Notes under the pieces: generated by a model
Databases searched by the model: none
What the model was told of the DNA's origin: nothing
What the model saw: the letters and a program-made list of their open reading frames with translations, nothing else
Assembly (NCBI GenBank): GCA_944472155.2
Contig: OX235279.1
Span: forward strand, 161,532,199 to 161,596,198
DNA from: Trichobilharzia szidati
Lineage: Eukaryota > Platyhelminthes > Trematoda > Strigeidida > Schistosomatidae
Direction: 5' to 3'
Length of the DNA: 64,000 nt
Program-made: the position numbers and the translations under genes
Part shown: positions 44,940 to 55,539 of the stretch, piece after piece
Numbering within the stretch: position 1 is the first letter of the stretch
Layout of the letters: each line of letters opens with the position of its first letter

Positions 44940-45425
44940 ACCATAGGGCTTTTCTTTGGCCGGAAGAAGGTATTCGACTCCATCAACCAAGAGGTAATAT
45001 GTCAACGTTTGGCAGTGAAAGCATTAGCGAGAAAGTTCTATCTCCCCTGTGAAATGCGATAATATGATGCGCAATATTGGCGTCATACATCGAGTGTTAG
45101 GTTGACAGGGCAGAAAGTAAATAACCATAAGGCCGTGAAGCAGCTACATTGATTGAGATTGGCTAGGTAGGACATGTGTTGTGCATGCGCCGAGCCTTCA
45201 ACTTTCTTGTCATACAATGTTGTTGCTGAGCTGCCGACATGAAGTCTTTCTTTCACAGCTGATTTGGAGCCAGTCACATCTAAGGTAGTGTAAAATGACT
45301 GACTGCAGATGCTTTGAATCAACGGCTGAAGACTATTGGTAACATAGCTCAAAATCATTCTTGACACCACAGATGCGTTTACTCCTTCCTTGTATAACCT
45401 CACAGATGCCCAGATTTCTTGATCA
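44940..45425 (+). mobile_element. RTE-type LINE (second family), internally deleted copy
   Basis: Begins with a reverse-transcriptase start (CCGGAAGAAGGTATTCGACTC, 44960-44980; KKVFDSI), then jumps to the C-terminus and finally ATTGGTAACATAGCTCAAAATC (45333-45354) with the family end. Together with the preceding minus copy it forms a back-to-back pair. Confidence 0.55.
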
Positions 45426-46480
45426 GCATTTACCGCATCAAGCTCCAACTGATAGGTGCCACCTCGACGCGGTGTGGTCGGGTTTGCATATCGCACAATG
45501 ACCCAATAATAAGCCAAACTAGCTTGAAATAATGTAGGTCCTACCACCATGCTAGAAAGGTTTGAAGTGATTCGGCTATCTGAGCTATAAAAGAAACCTG
45601 GTGAACCACTGATGACCTCATCCCACAAAACGAACGAAACAGATGTCCGGTGTGTTTCTGCAGCACTTCGACAATCTGGCCACCTAGTTAGCCAACACTA
45701 CTGGTTGATGTGATTAGGAGTATACTACGACAACTACTCATCTCAATGGTAATAAGTAGTACATATCGCGCAGCGAAATTTATGCTTGCTGTCTCGACTA
45801 CCTACCATTATTTGCCTGTGGGCACCACGATAATATACGCCAAACACAAAACTGTCACATCGTTTGTGCAACTGTGGCTGGGATGTATACTGCCCAGGAC
45901 TGTGGAGCAGAGGGTGGTTGTCTTAAAGAGAGCCACCCCATCCTCCTCTTATGAAACCACCCTTGTCTTGAAGTCAGTCTAATAGAAATTTGTAGTGCAG
46001 CCGATCAGCGTCCAGAGTAGCTATGTTCCAATGCACGGCAGTCACCGAAGCAAATTCACAAGTCAATCGATCCGTTCAAGTTCCACATTCATTGTTTTTT
46101 TCTCTAGCTTCCAGACAGGTTGTAAGTGCTAGACGTTCGCACTCGCTCTTTCACTTTTGTGAGGAACCTCCAGCACATGCCGCATGAAGGCAGGCAAGAG
46201 GAAGTGAGTAGAACTCTTTCCTGGTTACGCAACGCAGGCTATAAACAAGTGGCCATCTCATGAGATTATTTCCTAAGTCTGTGCAAGAAGTGGCTGCACC
46301 ACCAAGCCGTGTATGGAGAAGTATCATCAATCAGCCCAATAAAATGTCTGTGATCTGATCTGATTTCGGTGGAAATTTTGTCTCCTCGAACTGAGCAAAA
46401 TGCGGTGTCAAATCTAAATAACAAACACAAGACAGATTATTGATTATTTATATATTTAAAACACAGTAACCTGGTACAGC
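45425..46480. other. Intron 2 segment, unrecognised
   Basis: A minus frame (45420-45628) is open but has no recognised domain. No supported gene. Confidence 0.35.
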
Positions 46481-46489
46481 AAAAGGCGC

Positions 46490-47030
46490 CAAGAAGATGC
46501 GCCACACAATAATAATAATAATTATGATAATAGTGATTATACTATACATGAAAAGAAACAGATAGACAATGAATAAACGACTTCGTCCAGAAAACCAGCA
46601 GCCGCCACATTCAACAAGACAAAAGAAGACCATTCGTCAAATTATTGTCAGGGTGGTAAGAAAGAAGGAAATTGCAGCAGCACGTTCGCCATTGATGACT
46701 GTGATTCTTGGCCATATCCGACAACTAACATTTCAAGTCAGTCACCGACTCGAGCTATCTCCCTCGGACCCTAACCAGGGGAGGAGTTGTGATGCACTGA
46801 CCGACGACGCTAACCTAACACAAGTATCCTTCACATCCCATGATGACACGTGATAGGCTGGCCGACCGCTACCTCTCCACTTTTTGCTGCTACTGGATTC
46901 AACATAGAACTTGGCACCGAAGTGCAGCAGTTCGAGTTGCCACGTTCCAAACAGCACACAAAGGTAGACAAGAAAATGAGTGAAGAGAATCAATAGAATT
47001 TAGACAAGTATAAGAGTGAAACAGAATGAG
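46490..47030 (-). repeat. Unnamed repeat shared with 32.6 kb (inverted)
   Basis: 46498-46850 is the reverse complement counterpart of 32640-32965. It is followed on the plus strand by the second-family LINE 3-prime UTR (46900-47030). Confidence 0.55.
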
Positions 47031-48320
47031 TAATGGTAGAAAGGAATATGAAAGATTACAGAGACTGAATACATCTGCACCATTGACAACGATTTTGAGC
47101 CATGTCACCTAGTGTCTCCAGCCATTGATTCTTAGAGTCTCGAGGGCCCCACCCCGAAAGTCTGCATCTCCCTCACTACCTGACTCAGTTTAACTGTCAA
47201 GGATTTCATGGATTGATGAGGCCATGTTTTTGTTTGGCATGGCACCGCTTACTCTTTTCCAACCTGCACCTATATCAGCTAGTAATGCCCGTCGGGGGAG
47301 GCGATGGCTAGGCATGCGCAGCACGTCACCTAGCCATCTCAATCTATGTGACTTTATAGCCTCTTCGATTGATTTTCCCTCTTTGCCCAACACTCTACGC
47401 CTAACGTCAACATTACTTACCTTATTATACCACCTAACGTGAGAAAGAGATCGTAGACATCCATGATCAAAAGCAGTCAACCTTTTCATGTCTTCAACTC
47501 GTATTGGCCATGTTTCAGAGAAGGACGGGGCGAGCTGCTGAGCAGTACACACGTCCCTTGGTTGATAGCCGGATGTCACGCCTACGTCAGAGACGGTGTA
47601 AGTTAGCGAAAGCAGCCCGAGCTTTTTGGATCCGTGCTGAGATTTCGTCACCAATCAATCCGTTGGTGCTGATACAACTTCCCAAATAGGTGAAGTGGTC
47701 AACATGTTCTATCACTTCACTCCCTATCACTTTTTGCATGCGGTCTCAGGGCTGGCTAGCGAACAGACACCAGTATGAAAGCCTCCTCTGGGATGATGAC
47801 ATTCGTAGCACATGTCCACCAATGTGGCGAAACCTGGAGGTTCCCAGACCACAACGACTGAGTGGCGATCTCCACTGTGTACAAAAACACGCTGCTTGAC
47901 CATTGAATTACTCACACGATGATGATGTCATGGAACGCAAGCAACAGATCTATGGGGACAGCGATGACTAAATAAGCAGAGTCGCCACACATCCTCACAC
48001 TACCCGGAGAGGCCAGTTTGTTTCACAGGCGTATAGAGCAATACAGCGCGCGCACCGAAGCAATGTAAACCCGACGTTTGAAGGCAGCCAGGCAAGCTAA
48101 TGTGATGTTGGTGCTAGGAGTGACTCCAGTAGACGCATGTCAACGTGTAACTTTCATTACGACACGGTTCGTCAAACCTCCGCCAGCACTCATACAGTTA
48201 GCTACCCAAATACACGAACTTAAACAAACAACTTCAAGCAGTTCACCACCTGCAAATAGTGAGTGCAGGTATAGGCTCTTGACAATCTTGTAACAGTACT
48301 TTGTACTTAGACGGCGCCGC
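47030..48320 (-). mobile_element. RTE-type LINE (second family), best C-terminal copy
   Basis: The minus frame 47190-47654 (154 codons) carries the C-terminus: FDHGCLRSLSHVRW, VDVRRRVLGKEGKSI, HRLRWLGDVLRMPSHRLPRR. Upstream on the minus strand (47727-48320) are blocks with SGDRHSVVVVWEPPGFATL and degraded KCKVLLQD-like sequence in other frames. An RLRWLGHVLRM motif is typical of the C-terminal tail of RTE-like LINEs. Broken by frameshifts. Confidence 0.75.
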
Positions 48321-48324
48321 ATAT

Positions 48325-48790
48325 CACTCGAGAGATAGTTTATGTATGAAACCTGAATAAATCAGAGCACTCACACTTGGCACACCACCGTTCTTTCTCT
48401 CTCTCTCTCCATCAAAAACCCACCCACCCACAGAAATCTCGAATCCGAAGAACAACACCAACAACAACTTTGGAACAACTACATGTAACTTGAGAATAAA
48501 ACTAAACAATATATCAACAAATTGAAATGCAACAATATATGTTGCAGAATGCGAAACATGCTTTATGCACATGTGCATATGACTTTGGTATTACATGACA
48601 TCAAAAAATGTAACCATCTAATGAGTTACGCTACATTTCAACTTTGTTATTTTGACATAGACCCACTTGCATTTTGTGTATAATAACATAGAAAATAAAT
48701 AGACTGACCATAAAACACCCACACAGATCATATGACTACGGGGCAGTAATTTCGCTCGAAATATTACCAAAAGAAACAAAAGAATTATTC
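48325..48790. other. Intron 2 segment, unrecognised
   Basis: AT-rich with a (CT)n run at 48393-48407 and a (CCCA)n-like run at 48418-48432. No gene supported. Confidence 0.45.
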
Positions 48791-48795
48791 AAGTG

Positions 48796-48970
48796 TTGGT
48801 TTGCGGGGATCTCATCGGTTACAGGATTTCATCACGAGCTGACATCGGTCAGAGGACAATTGGAAACTACCGGCATGGAGTACTGGACAGTTGTTGTGTC
48901 AGCCTAGTTTGGAACTCTTGGCCGAAAAGAGAAGCTCTTCACTGAAGACTACCATTTGTTCCGGACCAAT
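48796..48970 (-). mobile_element. Hammerhead SINE, truncated, joined to Penelope 3-prime end
   Basis: The SINE tail (TTGGTTTGCGGGGATC, GAGCTGACATCGGTCAG) and the 3-prime part of the ribozyme are present up to about 48925. GGCCGAAAAGAGAAGCTC (48931-48948) then matches the terminus of the family-A Penelope element at 7596-7620. Confidence 0.55.
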
Positions 48971-49600
48971 AACTACTACTACCTGAACTTCGTGGCGGAA
49001 GTGGGGGTTATCCGCGTGGCCACATACATAAGAGCATTTTGAAAGTTGAAACCCTAGGCTGCACATACACCAGGTCTTTGTTTATGGAACTGTTGAACAG
49101 TTCATCACAACCCATTGCAGTTTCCTGAGAAGTCGAGATACCGAGCATGACCAGATACATGCGGAAAGCCAACAAAAGGAATGCGCCACTACACCTGCAG
49201 TCTCACAACACACGACTGGGATATATAAATACTGAAACTCATACCAAAGTTGGATGAAATTCACGCGAACACCGGTAATCCAACCAACACACCTCTTTAC
49301 TTCAAACACTCCTTGGTGTATCCAAAGAAGTTCAAAAACCGAAAGATCCATATGCTCGACTGCTTAAGCGTGGACACAAAAGCGCTTGATGGACGTGGTT
49401 TTTCACGCCTGGAATTACAAAGACCAAAAAGCTACAATATATAGCAAGAACAACAGTTTGAGCACAATAAGATGGTACCATGATTGGTTATATCGTTGGC
49501 TTCTCATCAGCACTGAGTAGAGCCTTAAGAAATTGACCAAGTTTATGCACAGAACAATTTTAACATACTTGCAAAAGTGATGGGATGATGTCAGTTAATA
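48970..49600. other. Unresolved retroelement-like region
   Basis: CAAGAACAACAGTTTG..AAGATGGTACC (49446-49478) is similar to 55259-55297, and the GATGGTACC block also occurs at 58362. Probably an untranslated part of a Penelope family; no frame is readable. Confidence 0.35.
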
Positions 49601-50660
49601 AAAAGAAGCGCCAAATTTCTAAATGAACAGTACTCTAAAAATTACACTTATATAGTTTTTACCCAAAGAGAGTTCATGTTTGAACAAAAGTTCACTGCAC
49701 ATATACAATGATAAAGGAGTTGCGCAACAAACATGAGAAGTGAGTAAGATGATGAGTAATTAATAAAGTGGGTAACAATGGGGTGAGTTCAACTTAACTC
49801 AAATAACAGAAACAAAAGACAAGCTAAATTACATCATATCAAAGGGAGGAGAGATTAAAGTAAAAGACTACGTAATCAAATAAAGGAGAGAGTGAAAACA
49901 TCAAGTTGCCAGGTGGAAAGGTTAAGAAAAAACTGATAACTGCTGTTTTCTGAACACATAAATCGGGTTTTAGGCATTTGATGGAAATTTCTTCAGTAAA
50001 CTTGGAGAGAATTGAGCTTCTTCGTTTAGTGATAATTTTGCAATTAGTAGTGTTCTCTGAGCTGGTTGGTTTAGTTGCGAAGCTTTCATCGTCCTTTTGG
50101 ACAACATCTCCAGCGCAATTTTCAGCATAAACGATTTTCCGATGTCCACCTCAAGACCCCTTTAAAGAAGACAACTGGCAATGGCACTATTGAAAACACT
50201 TGTTCTTTTGAGACATATACTTTTTCGGTACATGTTCAGAAAATCGGAGGTGTGTCCTTATTCTTTCTTTTCTCCCAATGTAACTGCTCCCGCTGATACA
50301 TGTAAATTTGTATGCATAGAATTGACATGGCAAGAGTATCTGCGGACTTTTGATTGTAACAAAGAGCATGTTGTCCGGTAAACGGGAACCAAGCTACCTA
50401 AGTGTAGAGTATATAGGCTCTGATTAGTGACGTATTCAGTCTTCTGTTGCCTAGTCCTGCGGTATAATATCACCTTTAAAATAGAGTTGAATGAAGATAG
50501 GCTTTTTTCCCACTGTGATTTGTTTGGCATCTCAAACTTCCGTGCATCTCTCGTACTTATTAATAAATCACCAGGAGTAACCATTGCTCTTCAACATCTT
50601 TTCGATAATTAAGACCGCTTGCTCTAATTTCTCCGTACAGCACATTCTTCTGACTGAATA
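49600..50660 (-). mobile_element. Penelope-like element (family D), GIY-YIG region and 3-prime UTR
   Basis: The minus frame 50187-50369 reads YAYKFTCISGSSYIGRKERI and RFSEHVPK, a GIY-YIG core of a different family from the 8-kb copy. The following AT-rich 49690-49960 is the reverse of 56745-56930, so it is this family's 3-prime UTR. In intron 2. Frameshifts are present. Confidence 0.65.
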
Positions 50661-50964
50661 GCAGGTAGTTTTGACTAGTGCTTGCTTTTATAGCTATTTG
50701 GACAAAAACTATTAAAATGTAGGCGCTGCCCATTCTATCTCGGCTTTCGGTAAATTGATCTCTGGAGACCACGTTTATTGGACTTACCTGGTAGAGAATA
50801 TAGAAACGCATTTCGATGGGAAGGAGGGAAGAAAGACAGAAGTTGACCACCCTCAGTCGTATGAACGTTCCCGTCTCATTTTCCCACAAAATATGGATGA
50901 AATTCACGACAAAATAATACTAATGATAATAATAATTTCCAGGGAAACTCTTCACAGAACTTAC

Positions 50965-51108
50965 ATAAACAATACATCAAGGTATAGATTAAACCACCGG
51001 CAAGAAATAAGTAGGCGGATCCACTCTCAAATACTTCTTGAAAAGCTTCCATAACTAGACTGTAGGATTTCCCCAAGCCACCCAAAAGTACGTTGGCAAC
51101 GAAACCAC
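50965..51108 (-). CDS. Monocarboxylate-transporter-like gene, exon 2
   Basis: Residues 17-64. Acceptor follows a T-run on the minus strand (AAAAAAACAACAG, weak pyrimidine tract), donor GTAAGT; 144 nt, phase 1 at both ends. It encodes TM1 (GFVANVLLGGLGKSYSLVM), the MEAFQEVFESGSA extracellular segment and TM2 (YLFLAGGLIYTLMYCL). The order and spacing match SLC16 TM1-TM2, where a long acidic-tipped loop separates the helices. Confidence 0.93.
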
Positions 51109-51289
51109 CTGTTGTTTTTTTCGTACGTGGGGAGGGAAGGGAGAAAAAGACAAAGAATGGGTGAACAGCATTGACAACTAATTAAAAACAATAAGAATAA
51201 TAGATGAGCTAGGTCGTCCGTTCTCACTATTAATGGGTACTGGAGATTCGATTAGCTTCTGAAGTTTATCGGAAGATTTAACCTAAAAT

Positions 51290-52130
51290 GTACCACTGTA
51301 TAGAAGATATGTTGACAACATTGTAATTATAAATGATGATAAGCCTTGTTCTGCCACGTCAATATTAAATCGAATGAATGAAGTTCAGGACAACAAGCAT
51401 ATCACTTACGTTAGTATAAGAGAAAGTTACTTGTTTATCTTTCCTAGATGGCCTGATGGATCAATACAACGATCTATTTATAGAAAACCTAAATAGACAG
51501 GAAGTCTTAATTATCACAGTCTCTGCCTAGTTCGATACAAAAGAGCCTTAGTGAGTGAGGTATCTCTTCAGTAGAATCCAACGAATATGCACTGAAGACA
51601 TACTTGATGATGAAGAAAGAAAAATGACGCAAACTCTGGTTGATAATAATTATCCAGACAAGTTGATAAGGAGTGGAACACCAAGACCCAATCTCCAACT
51701 CGCAAACCAGGAAAGATGTATATATCAAGCTGCCTTACGCATAAGTGACCATAGCAGTTTGGTAAATCAACAAAGATTGAACGATGAGGTTAAAAAGACT
51801 TTTTATGCAGGTAAGATCAGAATAACTGAGAATGTGAGGCCCATATATCCATCTAAGCCCTTAGAACATGTGAAAAATGATGTCACATCCCAATGTATTA
51901 CCAGTTCAAATGTACTTGTGGACACACAAACATCAGGAGTATTCATAGATCTGTGCAAGTAGGAGCTTCAGGGTATAATAATAATGAGGATTTATTCCCA
52001 AACACTGCTCTTAGCGCTTTCTGTGATGAATATGTCCTTCTTGAAGATGTGTTGAAATTCTCCTCTTTTAGACGGATATCGCAGGATTAAGTCTCCAATG
52101 GAAACCAAGGGTCACATTAAAAGTATCTTT
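51290..52130 (+). mobile_element. Penelope-like element (family E), RT palm to GIY-YIG
   Basis: From 51298 the frame reads YRRYVDNIVIINDD, where the second catalytic Asp of YVDD is Asn. 51555-51962 (135 codons) reads the thumb and linker, with FSRIQRICTEDILDDEE and VKKTFYAGKIRITENVRP. From 51893 YQFKCTCGHTNIRS is a damaged GIY-YIG start. Intron 1. The loss of a catalytic Asp and several stops mark it as dead. Confidence 0.75.
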
Positions 52131-52194
52131 TTTGGAACTGGTAATGTTTCGTTCACTTGAACTTTGGGTTTGATCTTCTTGATATTAAGTGTTT

Positions 52195-53455
52195 AGATCA
52201 CTTGGATCTTTGACTTTGAAAAGACCTTCAGCAGTGTTGATAACGAAGTACTTCAACAGGATGGAGTACAGTGTTACAACACTTTATCCACCTTATTCAA
52301 CAGCTGGCTGGCTGGCTCGCTATATAACGACACATGTCGAGCAATTCACAATGGAAAACTCAGCGATGCCTGCCTTTGAAGTGAGTGAAGACAGGATTCA
52401 GTAAGAGAAAACTACTGACTACTATCACCCACGATGATATTCCTAATTGTTGTGGAGTGGATTATGCAGAACAACGTATGTGGACAGAGAGAGAGAGAAG
52501 ATATAGGAATATGTCGGACCTATAAGAGAAAACTATAGGAGATGTGGACGTCGCAGACGACTTGTGTCTAATGTCATGTAAAATTCGAAAAATTACAGGT
52601 GGGAACCAACAAAGAGTTGGCAGAAAAGACAGCTAGTGAAGACAAGAATCTAAGTGAACATAAAGAACATAGAGGTGATGAAGATAACCAACCGACGACA
52701 ACAAGCACCAATCACTATCAAAGGGAGAAATTTGAAAGAGGTGACTTCCTACCCCCATCTACATATCTAGTCAAAATCGTTCCAACTACAGGCAGAGACA
52801 CGAGGGAAGATGCCAGGACTAGGATTGGAAAGGAAAAGTAGATCTTTATCACTCTGAAATCAGCTTGGAAATCTTCTGCACTCCGCCTTAGCGTAAACAA
52901 CAAAAATCGGGTTTTCAAGACCAATACTGTCAATCAGCTCTTCTATATGGGTCGGAAACTTGGCCAGAGCGTCACGAAAAGCATTTCTAACAACCGGCTT
53001 TGCCAACTTTTATCCACAGCTGCCTACTTCGCTAGCTGCTCCATATCGCAGACCAAATGGTCAGTTAGCCAGGAAGAGTTAGCCACAAGAAACTCTGGCA
53101 GACAACGAACCAATCAAGAAAGAACCTATTGCCAAATCAACAAATAACCCGAAGAAAATGGAGATGGATGATTTGGACAAACGCTGACGAGACAGTTAAA
53201 TGACGTCGCCAGTCAGTCAAGTCATCTCACTCGAGTGGAACCCGAATGGGAAGTAAGCGACTTGTTTGGGCGTGGGTTCGAGGGTGACATGGAGGAGATG
53301 ACAGCCTAGAGGTTATCGTGGAGCCAACTAGCCAGCTGAAAAGCGGCTACAGAGAACAGAATGAAATGAAGATGTGCTCCTCCCCCCCCCCCGCCGGTGG
53401 TGAAGCCCTATGTTCCACTCGGGACCCAAAGGAATAATAATAAATTACTCCGGAA
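52195..53455 (+). mobile_element. SR2-like LINE, 3-prime two-thirds, decayed
   Basis: Palm-region scraps from 52205 (TFDFEKTFSSVDNEVLQQ in shifted frames), then the thumb region and 52947-53147 (66 codons: SVTKSISNNRLCQLLST..), and the C-terminus to 53400. It ends with the tail TGAAGCCCTATGTTCCACTC (53401-53420) and an (AAT)n run. The poly-C at 53383-53391 is local slippage. In intron 1. Confidence 0.72.
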
Positions 53456-53459
53456 TGTC

Positions 53460-54055
53460 TAGCAAGCAAGCAAGCACTCCTGGACGTTGATCTCATCTCA
53501 GCATCAATCAGTAATTAACGGCCACGTCTCATCTCACAACCATAAATTATTCTGTAGACCATAATAATTTATCAAACACACGCGCACACATCAACAGAAT
53601 CTTAATATGTATCTATGTAAGTGGGAGTGCAGTTTATATATACATGCTTACATACCAAATAGTATCAAAACAAAAATGGCATGATTCTTCGTGGAACAAA
53701 CAAACAAACAAACACACGAGCAAACAGACCTACTAGCACTTAAATACACATTTTGTGTGAAACAGATAAGTAAACGGACGATAAACGTCATTATTATTAT
53801 CATCATCATCACTATTATTACTAAAATATAATTACGTAATGCACGTAAACATGGTTCGGGCACACACACAAACACAGATGGAGAAACGCACGCACAAACT
53901 AAGACACTATGTTAAGTATGCCATACATTCCGAATGTGAATAGACAGATAAATAGATTTGTATATTTTTAAAGTGTATCTTAATCAATGCAATAATAACA
54001 TTCATAATAATAATAATAACTGTAATAATTTAAATAGACATAAATATACTGTGTG
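53460..54055. other. Intron 1 segment, unrecognised
   Basis: AT-rich with (CA)n and (TTA)n-type microsatellites (53780-53822, 53860-53878). No gene supported. Confidence 0.45.
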
Positions 54056-54059
54056 TATA

Positions 54060-54625
54060 ACAGTTTTGAGATAATGGGCTGAGTGAATTCAGTTAAAATA
54101 CCATTGAAAAATCAGTACTGGACAGCTGTCTCGTCCCACCTAGTTTGGGACTCACTCTTGAACAGTACGCACTGACCCCACTCTGGGTTTCAAACCAACC
54201 AGAATCTTACAGTTACAAAGCAGCGACCACGTTAACAACCTTTCAGCCACTGAGACCCGAGGTGATTCAATGGCCAGCCCATGAATTCCAACTTCTGCCA
54301 ATTCACGCAGGACATAGCGCAACCTGCACTAGCCAATGTCATCGGTGGCGATTATTTGTCCTCACATCCAGCCGACCTGCTGTACTTATCCCACTGGAAA
54401 CCAGGTAACTACTCCTTGTGTACAGAACCGGTTACTGCTAGAGTGAGCGGCAAATTAATTATGGTTGGTTTCCATGGGGTGAATTCAGTTGGAGAACCGT
54501 TAGAAAACCACCATCAAAAGTAGAGATTACTGGACAGCTAGCTAGCTGTTTCGTTCAGTGACTCGTAGTTTGGAACTCAACCCGTTCAACAGTAAGCGAT
54601 GAACTCGTCATCCTATTAGGAATCG
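54060..54625 (-). mobile_element. Two hammerhead SINE copies in tandem, same orientation
   Basis: Copies at 54060-54450 and 54460-54625, both on the minus strand. In the first the tRNA-like part is recognisable (CACTGGGACC variants, GGGTTTCAAACC at 54185-54196) and stem II carries an extended GTGGGAC, but the core is broken (CTGTTCAAGA, GAGAC). The second is badly degraded. Confidence 0.6.
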
Positions 54626-54629
54626 TACT

Positions 54630-55055
54630 GAAAACAACCACTGGACCTTCAGTCTATGAGTCAAAAATAAATACTTAGCCCCACTTCATATAAATCTGAA
54701 CCTATGCGAATCTACAATATGACGGCAGTCAATCTGATCTCTTCCTTTAAACCGACATTTCAACAGATGTGTGTGTACTGTGCACAGATTTTGCAGCGGT
54801 TCATTCTGTTCTTCTTTACAGACTGTGAATAGGGCACAGTTATTGCAAAAGAGGAGAATATGAAGAGGCTGGTCAGCTAGCTGTCTAGTAATTCCCCGCT
54901 ACTGGCAGTTTTGAATGCGCTTCTCTTCCCTAACTGATCTCAGTCAATCCGCGATCAAACTTCAAAGCGATCAAATCTCTACACTTAGAAATAACGTTAA
55001 TTCGAAAAGTTTTGATAATATTTACAATACAAAGGAGATAATCGGTGGCACTCAC
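54630..55055. other. Intron 1 sequence next to exon 1
   Basis: No repeat or gene recognised. Confidence 0.4.
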
Positions 55056-55104
55056 CAACGACTGTACACCATGCCATTCCACGATCCACATAAACAGTTG
55101 ACAT
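55056..55104 (-). CDS. Monocarboxylate-transporter-like (SLC16/MCT) gene, exon 1 with start codon
   Basis: First coding exon of the only host gene seen here (eight exons, 20359-55104, 619 residues). SLC16 members are twelve-pass plasma-membrane carriers, several of which move lactate, pyruvate or other monocarboxylates with protons; the substrate here is not predictable. This exon gives residues 1-16 and ends in a split Gly codon (donor GTGAGT). DRGMAW at residues 7-12 occupies the place of the SLC16 signature DGG[WF]GW before TM1; Trp12 is kept but two Gly-Gly-Trp positions differ. The ATG at 55102-55104 is the first after an in-frame TAA about 70 nt upstream, and AAAAATG is an acceptable context. 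A splice acceptor lies 19 nt upstream. All seven junctions are in phase with consensus GT-AG ends. Confidence 0.88.
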
Positions 55105-55160
55105 TTTTCTTTTAAATTTTGTTCTGATAAGAAAACTCAAGGAGAAAAAGTTTCTTCGTA
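55105..55160 (-). promoter_or_regulatory. Splice acceptor 19 nt upstream of the ATG
   Basis: On the minus strand a pyrimidine-rich run ends in TTTTCTTATCAG with AG at 55125-55124, then 19 nt to the ATG. This fits either trans-splicing of the schistosome spliced leader or a cis intron in the 5-prime UTR. Confidence 0.6.
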
Positions 55161-55539
55161 TTTACATCAGATACTATATGAACAAAAAATCAAAGAAAAA
55201 ATAGGATGAGTAAGGACTATTTTCAGCGAATATATGTATCAGTTTTTTTTTAATAAAGCAAGAACAATAGTGGTTTGTGCAGAATACAAGATGGTACCGT
55301 CGTTAATCGGACAACAGCATGCTTCTTGCTTAGTGCAGCCAAAAGTCTATAACTACTACTACTTACTACGTTAGATCTAACTGTGTACACAAATTTACAT
55401 ATATCTGCGGTAGCAGTTACATTGCGGGAACAGAAGGGCACACCTCCTACTTTCTGAATTTATACCACAAAAAGCCTACACGTCTCAAGAGAACAAACAC
55501 TTTCACAATAAGGCTGCTACCATTATGGATAAGATTTTA

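Noticed and set aside
45083..45628. 181-codon minus frame as a host gene
   Set aside because: The 45083-45425 part is antisense to a LINE C-terminus; the remaining 70 codons show no recognisable domain.
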